Source of the DNA: DUAL01 sp036012565
GTDB lineage: Bacteria; Bacteroidota; Bacteroidia; Flavobacteriales; BACL11
DNA length: 26,982 nt
Assembly (NCBI GenBank): GCA_036012565.1
Contig: DASCPP010000035.1
Span: 1-26,982 of the forward strand
Direction: 5' to 3'
Shown piece after piece: positions 1 to 7,473 of the stretch (positions within the stretch are counted from its first letter, which is position 1; every line of letters starts with the position of its first letter). A model generated the notes under the pieces. It was not told the origin of the DNA. It was given only the letters and a program-made list of their open reading frames with translations, and made no database searches. A program made the translations under genes and the position numbers.

Positions 1-2
1 TT

Positions 3-149
3 ATAAAACCAATATTTCGCTTTATAAAACATTATTTTATTCAATTAGGAATATTGGATGGTTATGTTGGGTTTATCATTTCCTCTTACCAGGCAAAAGC
101 AGTAAAAATGCGTTATAAATACTTGAAAACGTTGCGTAATGCAGAATGA
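3..149 (+). CDS. Glycosyltransferase family 2, C-terminal end (partial)
   Basis: This is the last 48 codons of a gene that begins before the window; it ends with TGA at 147-149. The visible tail is basic and aromatic and contains a stretch reading FIQLGILDGYVGFIIS. It resembles the C-terminal end of GT2 glycosyltransferases of the WaaE/KdtX type, where a similar G-x-x-D-G-x-x-G-F segment lies near the membrane-associated tail. These enzymes transfer sugars in lipopolysaccharide core or other envelope glycan synthesis at the cytoplasmic face of the inner membrane. The catalytic domain is outside the window, so the assignment rests on the tail alone. The gene overlaps the next start codon by 11 bases, so it is probably co-transcribed and translationally coupled with the tRNA genes that follow. 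Confidence 0.6.
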   Translation: MKPIFRFIKHYFIQLGILDGYVGFIISSYQAKAVKMRYKYLKTLRNAE

Positions 150-684
150 AATAAATAAAGCATTAGAAGTTTTAAAAAATGGAGGAACAATCCTCTACCC
201 CACTGATACTATTTGGGGCATTGGATGTGATGCTACAAATGAAAGTGCGATTGCAAGAATTTTTGATATTAAAAAAAGAGTTGAAAGCAAAGCTATGATT
301 TCTTTAGTTTGTAATACTGCAATGATTGATGACTATACTAATTCAAATCAACTTCAAATTTCACTTTCAGATAAACCTACATCAGTTATTTATCAAAATG
401 TTAATAGGTTAGCAAGCAACTTAATTGCTAAAGATAAAACAGCTGCTTTCAGAATTAGTAGTGATGAATTTTGCCATAGATTAGTTTCAGAATTTGGGTT
501 TCCTATTGTATCTACTTCTGCAAATATTAGTGGAAAAGATCTTCCTAAACAATTCTCAGAAATATCTGATGAAATAAAAGATAATGTTGATTATGTAGTA
601 AATTTGCGGAAAAAGAGAATTATGGATAAAGCATCTGAGATTTTATTTATTAATAAAGATGGTAGCATAAAAAAATTACGCTAA
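139..684 (+). CDS. tsaC: Sua5/YciO/YrdC-family threonylcarbamoyl-AMP synthase (TsaC-like)
   Basis: Predicted to make threonylcarbamoyl-AMP from threonine, bicarbonate and ATP, the first step in forming t6A at position 37 of ANN-decoding tRNAs; cytoplasmic. The 181 residues cover one YrdC domain. Visible motifs are YPTDTIWGIGCDA near residues 20-32, the basic KKR segment around 45-47 and STSANISG around 125-132. The length fits the short TsaC form, without the extra C-terminal Sua5 domain. The canonical W-PGP-T segment is replaced by SDKPTSVIY, which from memory is usual in Bacteroidota homologues. The start codon lies inside the upstream glycosyltransferase gene and the stop is 2 bases before cca, so this is an operon member. 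YciO-type paralogues of other function exist, but the tRNA gene neighbours favour TsaC. Confidence 0.85.
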   Translation: MQNEINKALEVLKNGGTILYPTDTIWGIGCDATNESAIARIFDIKKRVESKAMISLVCNTAMIDDYTNSNQLQISLSDKPTSVIYQNVNRLASNLIAKDKTAAFRISSDEFCHRLVSEFGFPIVSTSANISGKDLPKQFSEISDEIKDNVDYVVNLRKKRIMDKASEILFINKDGSIKKLR

Positions 685-686
685 GG

Positions 687-2114
687 ATGAATCTAAAATC
701 TTCATTAAAGAGCCCTATTTTTAGAACCGTCTCTGAAATTGCTGATGAGTTAAACTATCCAACATTTGTGGTTGGTGGTTGGGTGAGGGATTTGCTCATC
801 AACCGCAAGCAAATAAAGCCAGATATAGATTTTGTATGTGTTGGAAGTGGAATAACACTCGCAAAGAAAGTAGGAGAGAAATTAGGAGAAAAAGCCAATT
901 ATAAGGTTTTTAAAAATTTCGGCACAGCCATGATTAATTTTGAAGGAGAAACTTATGAATTTGTAGGTGCAAGAAAAGAATCTTATAGGGCAAATTCTAG
1001 AAAGCCTATAGTGGAAGATGGCACATTGCAGGATGACCAAAACAGAAGAGATTTTACTATTAACGCATTAGCAATTCAATTAAATAAATCTAATTTTGGC
1101 AAACTAATTGATCCTTTTTCAGGACAAAAAGATTTAGAAAAAAAAATTATTCGCACTCCTCTTAGTCCTGAAATTACTTACTCGGACGATCCTCTAAGGA
1201 TGATGCGTGCCATTCGTTTTGCCACCCAGTTAGATTATAGTATTGAGAAAAAATCTTACGAATCGATAAAGCACAATGCTAATCGGATCAATATTGTTTC
1301 AAAGGAAAGAATTATGGATGAGTTTAATAAAATTATGCTCTGCAGAACACCATCCATTGGAATTAATCTTTTGTTTGAAACAGGGCTTTTGCAACAGTTT
1401 TTCCCTGAAGTTTGCAATCTGCAAGGAGTAGATATTAAAAACGGGCATGCCCACAAAGATAATTTTTACCACACCTTAAAAGTATTGGACAATATCTCAG
1501 AAAATACGGAAGATTTATGGCTCAGATGGGCTGCACTTTTGCACGATATTGCAAAACCTCAAACCAAAAAATACTACAAAAATCAGGGATGGACTTTCCA
1601 TGGACATGAGTTTTTTGGCTCAAAAATGGTACCGAAAATTTTCAAAATGTTGAAGTTACCTTTAAACGAGAAAATGAAGTATGTAAAAAAAATGGTTTTA
1701 TTGCATTTACGACCTATTGTTCTGGCAAAAGATATTGTAACGGATTCGGCAGTGAGGCGATTGCTTTTTGATGCTGGAGATGATATTGATGATTTAATGA
1801 TGCTTTGTGATGCCGATATTACATCCAAAAATCCAAATAAAGTAAAAAAGTATCTTGATAATTTTCAATTGGTAAGAAGGAAGTTAAAAGAAGTGGAAGA
1901 AAAAGACCATATCCGAAATTGGCAACCACCAATTAATGGAGAAGAAATAATGGATTTTTTTGGCATAAAAGCTAGCAGAGAAATTGGAATTATCAAAAAT
2001 GCAATAAAAGAAGCAATACTAGATGGGGAGATTAAAAATGATAAAAAAGAAGCCTTGGGATTTATGATAAAAAAAGGAGCAGAAATCAATCTTTCTCCAA
2101 AAGCAAAAAAATAA
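687..2114 (+). CDS. cca: CCA tRNA nucleotidyltransferase with HD domain
   Basis: Class II polymerase beta-like nucleotidyltransferase expected to add or repair the 3'-CCA end of tRNAs from CTP and ATP in the cytoplasm. The N-terminal head carries GGWVRD (residues 30-35) and the metal-binding D46-x-D48 pair, followed by RRDFTINALA (about 120-129), which belongs to the nucleotide-selecting region. An HD phosphohydrolase-type domain follows, with HDIAKP at about 286-291, and then a basic C-terminal tail. At 475 residues the length fits the HD-containing bacterial enzymes. A poly(A) polymerase role cannot be excluded from sequence because the two activities share this fold, but it is less likely with tsaC and miaA on either side. 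It starts 2 bases after tsaC and ends 8 bases before miaA. Confidence 0.9.
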   Translation: MNLKSSLKSPIFRTVSEIADELNYPTFVVGGWVRDLLINRKQIKPDIDFVCVGSGITLAKKVGEKLGEKANYKVFKNFGTAMINFEGETYEFVGARKESYRANSRKPIVEDGTLQDDQNRRDFTINALAIQLNKSNFGKLIDPFSGQKDLEKKIIRTPLSPEITYSDDPLRMMRAIRFATQLDYSIEKKSYESIKHNANRINIVSKERIMDEFNKIMLCRTPSIGINLLFETGLLQQFFPEVCNLQGVDIKNGHAHKDNFYHTLKVLDNISENTEDLWLRWAALLHDIAKPQTKKYYKNQGWTFHGHEFFGSKMVPKIFKMLKLPLNEKMKYVKKMVLLHLRPIVLAKDIVTDSAVRRLLFDAGDDIDDLMMLCDADITSKNPNKVKKYLDNFQLVRRKLKEVEEKDHIRNWQPPINGEEIMDFFGIKASREIGIIKNAIKEAILDGEIKNDKKEALGFMIKKGAEINLSPKAKK

Positions 2115-2122
2115 TCTTTTGG

Positions 2123-3031
2123 ATGAGTGTTGCTAATAAGAATAAACGCTTAATCGTAATTTCTGGGGCTACCGCAATTGGAAAAACTGCATTGAGCATA
2201 CAACTTGCTCTGCACTTTAATTCTGAAATAATTTCAGCTGATTCCAGGCAATTTTATAAAGAACTGAAAATAGGTGCCGCACCTCCATCTGAAGAAGAAT
2301 TAGCAAAAGTCAAACATCATTTTATACAGCATTTATCGGTAAAGGATGATTATAATGTTGGGCTTTTTGAAAAAGATGCAATAGCAGTTTTGTATACTTT
2401 ATTTAAAAAAACCGATACGCTAATTATGGCTGGCGGTTCAGGATTGTACATAGATGCTGTTTGTAATGGATTGGATACATTCCCGAAAGTGAATGAGAAA
2501 ATTAAGAAGGAACTTATTGCAGAATATAAAAATAAAGGAATTACATTTTTGCAAGATGAACTTAAACAACGAGACCCTGTTTATTTTGATATTGTTGATA
2601 TAAATAATCCCCAAAGATTGATAAGGGCATTGGTTGTAATAAGAGAAAGTAGAAAACCGTTTTCCTCTTTCAGAAATAAAACATCTGCAAAAAGGGATTT
2701 CAAAATCTCTCATTTTTCATTGGAAATGGAAAGAGAAAAATTATATGAAAGAATAAACAGGAGAGTCGATTTGATGATGGAAGAAGGATTAGTAAATGAA
2801 GTAGAAAATTTAATCACCTACAGAAATAAAAATGCTTTACAAACTGTGGGATACAAAGAATTATTTGCATTTTTTGATGGAGAAATGAATTTGGAAGAAG
2901 CCATTGAAAAGATAAAACAAAACACAAGGCGTTTTGCAAAGAGACAAATATCTTGGTTTAAAAGAGATGAGAGTATTCAGCATTTAAAAATGGAAAATGC
3001 TTTCCAAAAAATTATTGGAAGTTTAACCTAA
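2123..3031 (+). CDS. miaA: tRNA dimethylallyltransferase
   Basis: Transfers the dimethylallyl group of DMAPP to N6 of A37 in tRNAs reading UNN codons, giving i6A37. The P-loop is GATAIGKT (residues 15-22), where many homologues have GPTAVGKT. It is followed by the DSRQ motif (40-43) that contacts the flipped A37, and by AGGSGLYI in the central region. At 302 residues this is a normal full-length bacterial MiaA. It is the last gene of the tightly packed run that includes tsaC and cca. Both tsaC and miaA act on position 37 of different tRNA sets, so the cluster has a coherent theme. No clear intrinsic terminator follows; about 130 bases separate it from the convergent sucC gene. Confidence 0.93.
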   Translation: MSVANKNKRLIVISGATAIGKTALSIQLALHFNSEIISADSRQFYKELKIGAAPPSEEELAKVKHHFIQHLSVKDDYNVGLFEKDAIAVLYTLFKKTDTLIMAGGSGLYIDAVCNGLDTFPKVNEKIKKELIAEYKNKGITFLQDELKQRDPVYFDIVDINNPQRLIRALVVIRESRKPFSSFRNKTSAKRDFKISHFSLEMEREKLYERINRRVDLMMEEGLVNEVENLITYRNKNALQTVGYKELFAFFDGEMNLEEAIEKIKQNTRRFAKRQISWFKRDESIQHLKMENAFQKIIGSLT

Positions 3032-3161
3032 AATATTTACCAAAAAATATGGTTTCCTCTAAAATTAAAGAAATGGCGAAAATGGTCAGATAATTTCAAA
3101 AAGTTTGCTGAAGAGCAATAAAAAACATCCAACAAATGGCAGGGATTTCATTATCTAATAT
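3032..3161. other. Convergent intergenic region between miaA and sucC
   Basis: These 130 bases hold no gene I can support. Only short frames are present (for example a 14-codon frame from ATG 3049 on + and a 21-codon frame on -). An AT-only inverted repeat, ATATTT with AAATAT, lies just after miaA but lacks GC pairs and a T tract, so I do not call it a terminator. Confidence 0.5.
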
Positions 3162-4352
3162 CTAAGCAAGTACTTCCGCAACCTTATCAGCTGCTTCTTG
3201 TAATAAAATAACAGATTCTACTTTAAGTCCACTTTCATCAATAAGTTTTTTAGCTTCTTTAGCATTTGTACCTTCTAATCTTACAATTAACGGAATATTA
3301 ATATCTCCTATATTATTGTAAGCATCTACAATTCCTTGAGCTACTCTATCACATCTTACTATTCCACCAAAAATATTTACTAAAATTGCCTTCACATTTT
3401 CATCTTTCAGAATAATACGAAATGCTTGTTCTACTCTTTTGGCATCTGCAGTACCACCAACATCCAAGAAATTCGCTGGATTACCACCCGCCATTTTAAT
3501 AATATCCATAGTAGCCATAGCAAGTCCTGCTCCATTTACCATACAACCAACATCTCCATCAAGTTTAACAAAGTTAAGTCCGTACTCCCCTGCTTCCACT
3601 TCAGCTGGGTCCTCTTCTCTTATATCTCTTAAACCTTCATAATCTTTATGTCTGAAAAGAGAATTGTTATCAATACTTACTTTCGAATCTACTGCTAAAA
3701 TCTTATTGTCAGAAGTTTTCAATACAGGATTTATTTCAAATAAAGATGAATCCGTTTTATCATATGCTGTATACAATGCATAAACAAATTTTGTCATTTC
3801 TTTAAATGCATTTCCACTTAACCCTAAGTTAAATGCAATCTTTCTGCACTGAAAAGATGTTAATCCTACTTTTGGGTCAATTTCCTCAGTAAAAATTAAA
3901 TGTGGAGTTTCCTCAGCAACAGCTTCAATATCCATTCCTCCTTCAGTTGAGTACATAATCATATTTCTACCTGTTGATCTGTTTAATAAAACTGACATGT
4001 AAAACTCAGAAGTATTGCTCTCTCCAGGATAATATACATCCTCAGCAATAAGCACCTGATTTACTAATTTCCCATCAGATGAAGTTTGCGGAGTTATTAG
4101 GTGCATTCCTAAAATATCATTTGAAACTGACTTAACTTCCTCTAAAGATTTCGCTAATTTTACACCCCCACCTTTTCCTCTACCTCCAGTATGTACTTGT
4201 GCCTTAACAACCCACCAGGTAGTGCCAGTATCAGTATTTAGTTTTTCAGCAGCAGCTACAGCTTCTTCAGGTGTTGTTGCAACTATACCTCTTTGGATTT
4301 TTACACCAAAACTATTTAGTAATTCTTTTCCCTGATATTCGTGTAGATTCAT
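3162..4352 (-). CDS. sucC: Succinate-CoA ligase (ADP-forming) subunit beta
   Basis: Beta subunit of the TCA-cycle enzyme that interconverts succinyl-CoA and succinate with formation of ADP/ATP or GDP/GTP. The 396 residues are full length. The N-terminal ATP-grasp domain opens with MNLHEYQGKELL and has the glycine-rich GGRGKGGGV segment at about residues 56-64. The C-terminal ligase domain contains NFLDVGGTA and NIFGGIVRCDRVAQG. The alpha subunit gene sucD is not adjacent; the gene stands alone, convergent with miaA and divergent from the outer-membrane protein gene at 4446. A good -7 element lies just upstream on the minus strand, giving a leader of about a dozen bases. Confidence 0.97.
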   Translation of the reverse strand: MNLHEYQGKELLNSFGVKIQRGIVATTPEEAVAAAEKLNTDTGTTWWVVKAQVHTGGRGKGGGVKLAKSLEEVKSVSNDILGMHLITPQTSSDGKLVNQVLIAEDVYYPGESNTSEFYMSVLLNRSTGRNMIMYSTEGGMDIEAVAEETPHLIFTEEIDPKVGLTSFQCRKIAFNLGLSGNAFKEMTKFVYALYTAYDKTDSSLFEINPVLKTSDNKILAVDSKVSIDNNSLFRHKDYEGLRDIREEDPAEVEAGEYGLNFVKLDGDVGCMVNGAGLAMATMDIIKMAGGNPANFLDVGGTADAKRVEQAFRIILKDENVKAILVNIFGGIVRCDRVAQGIVDAYNNIGDINIPLIVRLEGTNAKEAKKLIDESGLKVESVILLQEAADKVAEVLA

Positions 4353-4369
4353 TTCTATTATTCTTTCCG

Positions 4370-4398
4370 CAAAAATATAGGAATCAATCGAATTACAA
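4370..4398 (-). promoter_or_regulatory. Predicted sucC promoter
   Basis: On the minus strand a perfect TAnnTTTG -7 element (TATTTTTG) occupies 4377-4370. A TTG that could serve as the -33 element lies at 4398-4396, with an 18-base spacer. This matches the Bacteroidota housekeeping promoter pattern with a partial -33. The start codon at 4352 would follow a leader of only about 12 bases. Confidence 0.6.
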
Positions 4399-4419
4399 TC
4401 CTCTATTGAAAAAAGATTC

Positions 4420-4427
4420 TATTTTTG
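4420..4427 (+). promoter_or_regulatory. Predicted -7 promoter element for the DUF5916-type gene
   Basis: TATTTTTG matches TAnnTTTG exactly and lies 18 bases before the preferred ATG at 4446. No good -33 TTTG is visible. If used, transcription would start near 4433, inside the longer in-frame extension that begins at 4425. That supports choosing 4446 as the start. Confidence 0.5.
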
Positions 4428-4445
4428 TATTCCAATTATTTCTTG

Positions 4446-6767
4446 ATGAATTTAAAATTCCTTTCGCTTCTTTTTACCCTCATTCCTCTTCTTTGCTTTT
4501 CACAGTTTATTGATAAAAAAGTGTACAACATAGAAAGAGTTCAAAATGCTCCTAAAATAGATGGCGCACTAAATGATAATGTTTGGAACAACATAAATAT
4601 TGCAAGTGATTTCTCTCAAATATCACCAAATAACGGAACACCAGAAAAAAATCATCAAAGAACTGAAGTAAAGATCTGCTATGATAGCAAGAACATCTAT
4701 TTTGGAATAATGATGTATGATAATGCACCTGACAGTATATTAAAAGAACTCTCTAAACGTGATGATGAAAATAAGAATTTTGATGCATTTGGTATATTTA
4801 TAGATCCATTTAATAATGCTCAAGTTGAATATAATTTTATGATTTCTGCAGCAGGAGTACAAGTAGATAGAAAATTCTCTAAAACTGGTATTGATAAAAC
4901 ATGGGATGCTGTTTGGAAATCAGCTGTAAAAATAAATAATGACGGATGGGTAGGAGAAATAGCTATCCCTTTTTCACAAATAAGATTCCCTGACAACGAT
5001 ATGCCTTGGGCAATAAATATGGCAAGAACAATAAGAAGGTATCGTGAAGATTATAGCTGGAACCCAATAGACGTAAACTATAATGATTTTGCATTACAAG
5101 CTGGATTACTTGATGGAATTAAAGATGTTGATTCTCCAATACGTCTTTCATTTATGCCTTATGCATCAATATATGCTGACAGCTATGATGGAAAAACTAA
5201 CTTCCCATACAATTATGGAGCAGATCTTAAATACGGAATAAATGAAAGCTTTACTCTTGACATGACACTTATACCTGATTTTGGACAAACTGCAGCTGAT
5301 GCAATGGTATTAAACCTCTCTCCTTTTGAGGTTAAATATGAAGAAAAGAGACAATTTTTTAATGAGGGAACTGAGCTTTTTAATAAAGGAGAGGATATGT
5401 TTTATAGCAGAAGACTTCAAGATGATTTATTAAATGCTTCAAAAGTTACTGGAAGAACTAAAAACGGATTAGGAGTTGCTGTACTTAATGCTGTAACTAA
5501 TAAAACAAATGAAGATCCCTTGACTAATTATAATGTTATGATATTTGATCAGGCTTTTGGCAATAGCTCATCAGTAAGCCTAATGAATACGCATATGCTT
5601 CAAAATGGAAGTGGAAAAGATGCAAATGTAACAGGTGTTTTTACAAGAATCAACAATAAAGAGAATACTAGAGTGTATGTAGGAAAACTAAAAATGAGTC
5701 AGGAATTTGAAGGAAATAACTTAACAAAAGGATTTTCTGGTATGTTGGCAGTAGGAAAAACTAATGGGAATTATCAATATGACTTATATTCTATTTTTGA
5801 AGATGATAAGTATAACCCTAATGATTTAGGTTTTTTATATTCAAATAATGAGATAACAAATGGCCTATCTCTAAGTTATAATCAATTTAATGAAAATAAA
5901 AGATTTGTTAATTCAAATATAAGCACTTCTATAAATCACCAAACTTTATTTACTGATCAAAAATTTGTTAATCTAGAATTAGAAGCATCAACACGTATGA
6001 CGTTAAAAAACTATACTACCATCTCTATACGCACTAATTTTAATCCTTATGAGAAGAATGATTTTTATGAAGCAAGAACAGGAGACTTAGAACATCCAGT
6101 TAAAAGATCAAAATCAATAAATGGTGGAGGATGGATATCAACAGATTATAGAAAAAAGATTGCTATAGATATTGGTGGAGGATTCAAAACAGTTCCTTTA
6201 TATCAAGGACATGGTTATAGATGGCGGATATCTCCAAGGTACAGGTTAAATGATAAAATATCACTTCGTTATGTGCTTTCTATCAGAAATCAATTTAATG
6301 ATATTGGATTTGTCAAAAATGATACCTCAGGTTTATTTATATATCCTCCACAAGTTGATTATGTATTTGCTAAAAGAAATACCTTCATGATTACAAATGT
6401 ATTAAGTGCAAATTATATTGTAAATAATAAGATGGATCTATCTATCAAACTAAGATATCATATGGATCAAGTTGAAAATTTAGAATTCAATTCGTTAGGT
6501 GATGATGGGTATTTATATGATAGCGAGTATATTGGAGAACATAATATAAATTATACAACTTGGACATCCGACATAGCCTTTAATTGGTGGTTTGCTCCAG
6601 GAAGTCAAATGAGCCTGGTTTGGAAAAATGCTATTGATAATGAAGATAATATCCTAATAAATCATTGGGTTGATAATTTGAAAGAATCGTTTAACCTAGC
6701 TCAACAAAATAGTTTATCCTTAAAAGTTATTTATTATTTAGATTATCTTTACCTCAGAAAAAAATAG
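4446..6767 (+). CDS. DUF5916-type protein: CBM9-like domain plus outer-membrane barrel
   Basis: I chose the ATG at 4446, which gives 773 residues and a clean signal peptide ending in CFSQ; the longer frame from 4425 would add seven residues before it and overlap the -7 box. The mature N-terminus (about residues 20-210) resembles carbohydrate-binding module family 9: PKIDGALNDNVW, the EVKICYDSKNIYFGI strand and a later W-A-I-N-M-A-R segment. The rest is rich in alternating aromatic strands and asparagine turns, as expected for an outer-membrane beta-barrel. This architecture matches proteins grouped as DUF5916 in Bacteroidota. The ligand and transport role are unknown. The LolD-type ATPase gene starts 10 bases after its stop codon. 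Confidence 0.75.
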   Translation: MNLKFLSLLFTLIPLLCFSQFIDKKVYNIERVQNAPKIDGALNDNVWNNINIASDFSQISPNNGTPEKNHQRTEVKICYDSKNIYFGIMMYDNAPDSILKELSKRDDENKNFDAFGIFIDPFNNAQVEYNFMISAAGVQVDRKFSKTGIDKTWDAVWKSAVKINNDGWVGEIAIPFSQIRFPDNDMPWAINMARTIRRYREDYSWNPIDVNYNDFALQAGLLDGIKDVDSPIRLSFMPYASIYADSYDGKTNFPYNYGADLKYGINESFTLDMTLIPDFGQTAADAMVLNLSPFEVKYEEKRQFFNEGTELFNKGEDMFYSRRLQDDLLNASKVTGRTKNGLGVAVLNAVTNKTNEDPLTNYNVMIFDQAFGNSSSVSLMNTHMLQNGSGKDANVTGVFTRINNKENTRVYVGKLKMSQEFEGNNLTKGFSGMLAVGKTNGNYQYDLYSIFEDDKYNPNDLGFLYSNNEITNGLSLSYNQFNENKRFVNSNISTSINHQTLFTDQKFVNLELEASTRMTLKNYTTISIRTNFNPYEKNDFYEARTGDLEHPVKRSKSINGGGWISTDYRKKIAIDIGGGFKTVPLYQGHGYRWRISPRYRLNDKISLRYVLSIRNQFNDIGFVKNDTSGLFIYPPQVDYVFAKRNTFMITNVLSANYIVNNKMDLSIKLRYHMDQVENLEFNSLGDDGYLYDSEYIGEHNINYTTWTSDIAFNWWFAPGSQMSLVWKNAIDNEDNILINHWVDNLKESFNLAQQNSLSLKVIYYLDYLYLRKK

Positions 6768-6777
6768 TTATTAGATA

Positions 6778-7431
6778 ATGATTAAAGCAAATAAAATAAA
6801 TTTTTCTTACGGGAATCTAAAAGTGCTAAAAGAACTTGATTTTGAAATTAAGAAAGGAGAATTTGTTTCCATTGTTGGCGCCTCTGGAAGTGGAAAAACT
6901 ACTTTACTTCAACTATTAGGAACACTGGAGAATGTTCAAAATGGTTCATTAGTTATCAATGGTAAACAAGTAAATATACTCAGCCAAAAAGAGTTGTCAA
7001 GTTTCAGAAATAAAGAAATTGGGTTTGTATTTCAGTTTCATAATTTATTGGTTGAATTTTCTGCATTAGAAAATGTATGCTTACCAGCATATATTGCAGG
7101 AAAAAGCAAAAAAGAAGCGGAAGCAAAAGCCACAGAAATACTTACAATGCTTGGGATGCAAGAGAGATTAAGCCACAAACCCAATGAACTTTCTGGGGGA
7201 GAACAGCAAAGAGTGGCTGTGGCTAGGGCGCTCATCAACTCACCTGCTATTATATTGGCAGATGAGCCAAGCGGAAATCTGGACTCGAAAAACGCAAAGG
7301 ATTTGCACAATCTGTTACTAAAACTAAACCAGAAAACAGGACAAACTATTGTAATAGTGACCCACAATAATGAACTTGCCAATATGGCAAACCGAAAACT
7401 AGAAATGGTGGACGGAAAATTAATTTCCTAA
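6778..7431 (+). CDS. lolD: ABC transporter ATP-binding protein, LolD/MacB type
   Basis: ATPase subunit of an ABC transporter of the LolD/MacB/FtsE-like group; 217 residues, one nucleotide-binding domain. Walker A GASGSGKT is at 34-41, the Q-loop sits in VFQFHNLL near 84-91, the signature LSGGEQQR at 138-145, Walker B IILADEPSGNLD at 158-169 and the switch histidine in VTHN at 196. The closest functional match is LolD, which powers release of lipoproteins from the inner membrane. No permease gene (LolC/E-like) lies nearby, so the partner must be encoded elsewhere. It begins 10 bases after the DUF5916-type gene and may share its transcript. MacB-like export ATPases are the main alternative. Confidence 0.85.
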   Translation: MIKANKINFSYGNLKVLKELDFEIKKGEFVSIVGASGSGKTTLLQLLGTLENVQNGSLVINGKQVNILSQKELSSFRNKEIGFVFQFHNLLVEFSALENVCLPAYIAGKSKKEAEAKATEILTMLGMQERLSHKPNELSGGEQQRVAVARALINSPAIILADEPSGNLDSKNAKDLHNLLLKLNQKTGQTIVIVTHNNELANMANRKLEMVDGKLIS

Positions 7432-7458
7432 AAAAAAGCTCAGCTTTGCTCAAAAGTG

Positions 7459-7466
7459 TACTTTTG
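7459..7466 (+). promoter_or_regulatory. Predicted -7 promoter element for the BatA-like gene
   Basis: TACTTTTG matches TAnnTTTG exactly and ends 7 bases before the ATG at 7474. A convincing -33 element is not seen. The box lies inside the longer in-frame extension that would start at a GTG at 7456. This argues that the ATG at 7474 is the true start and that the mRNA leader is very short or absent. Confidence 0.45.
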
Positions 7467-7473
7467 TACTTTG

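Noticed and set aside
3032..3060. AT-only inverted repeat after miaA as a terminator
   Set aside because: The stem is six A-T pairs with no GC and no following T tract, so it would be too weak.
3049..3151. Short frames between miaA and sucC (14 codons on +, 21 codons on -)
   Set aside because: They are too short, have no recognisable family pattern and no promoter-like element. They could equally be chance frames in AT-rich DNA.
7432..7458. Possible hairpin around AAGCTCAGCTTTGCT after the ABC ATPase gene
   Set aside because: The arms (AAGCT/AGCTT) would leave a one-base loop, so it cannot fold as a terminator hairpin.
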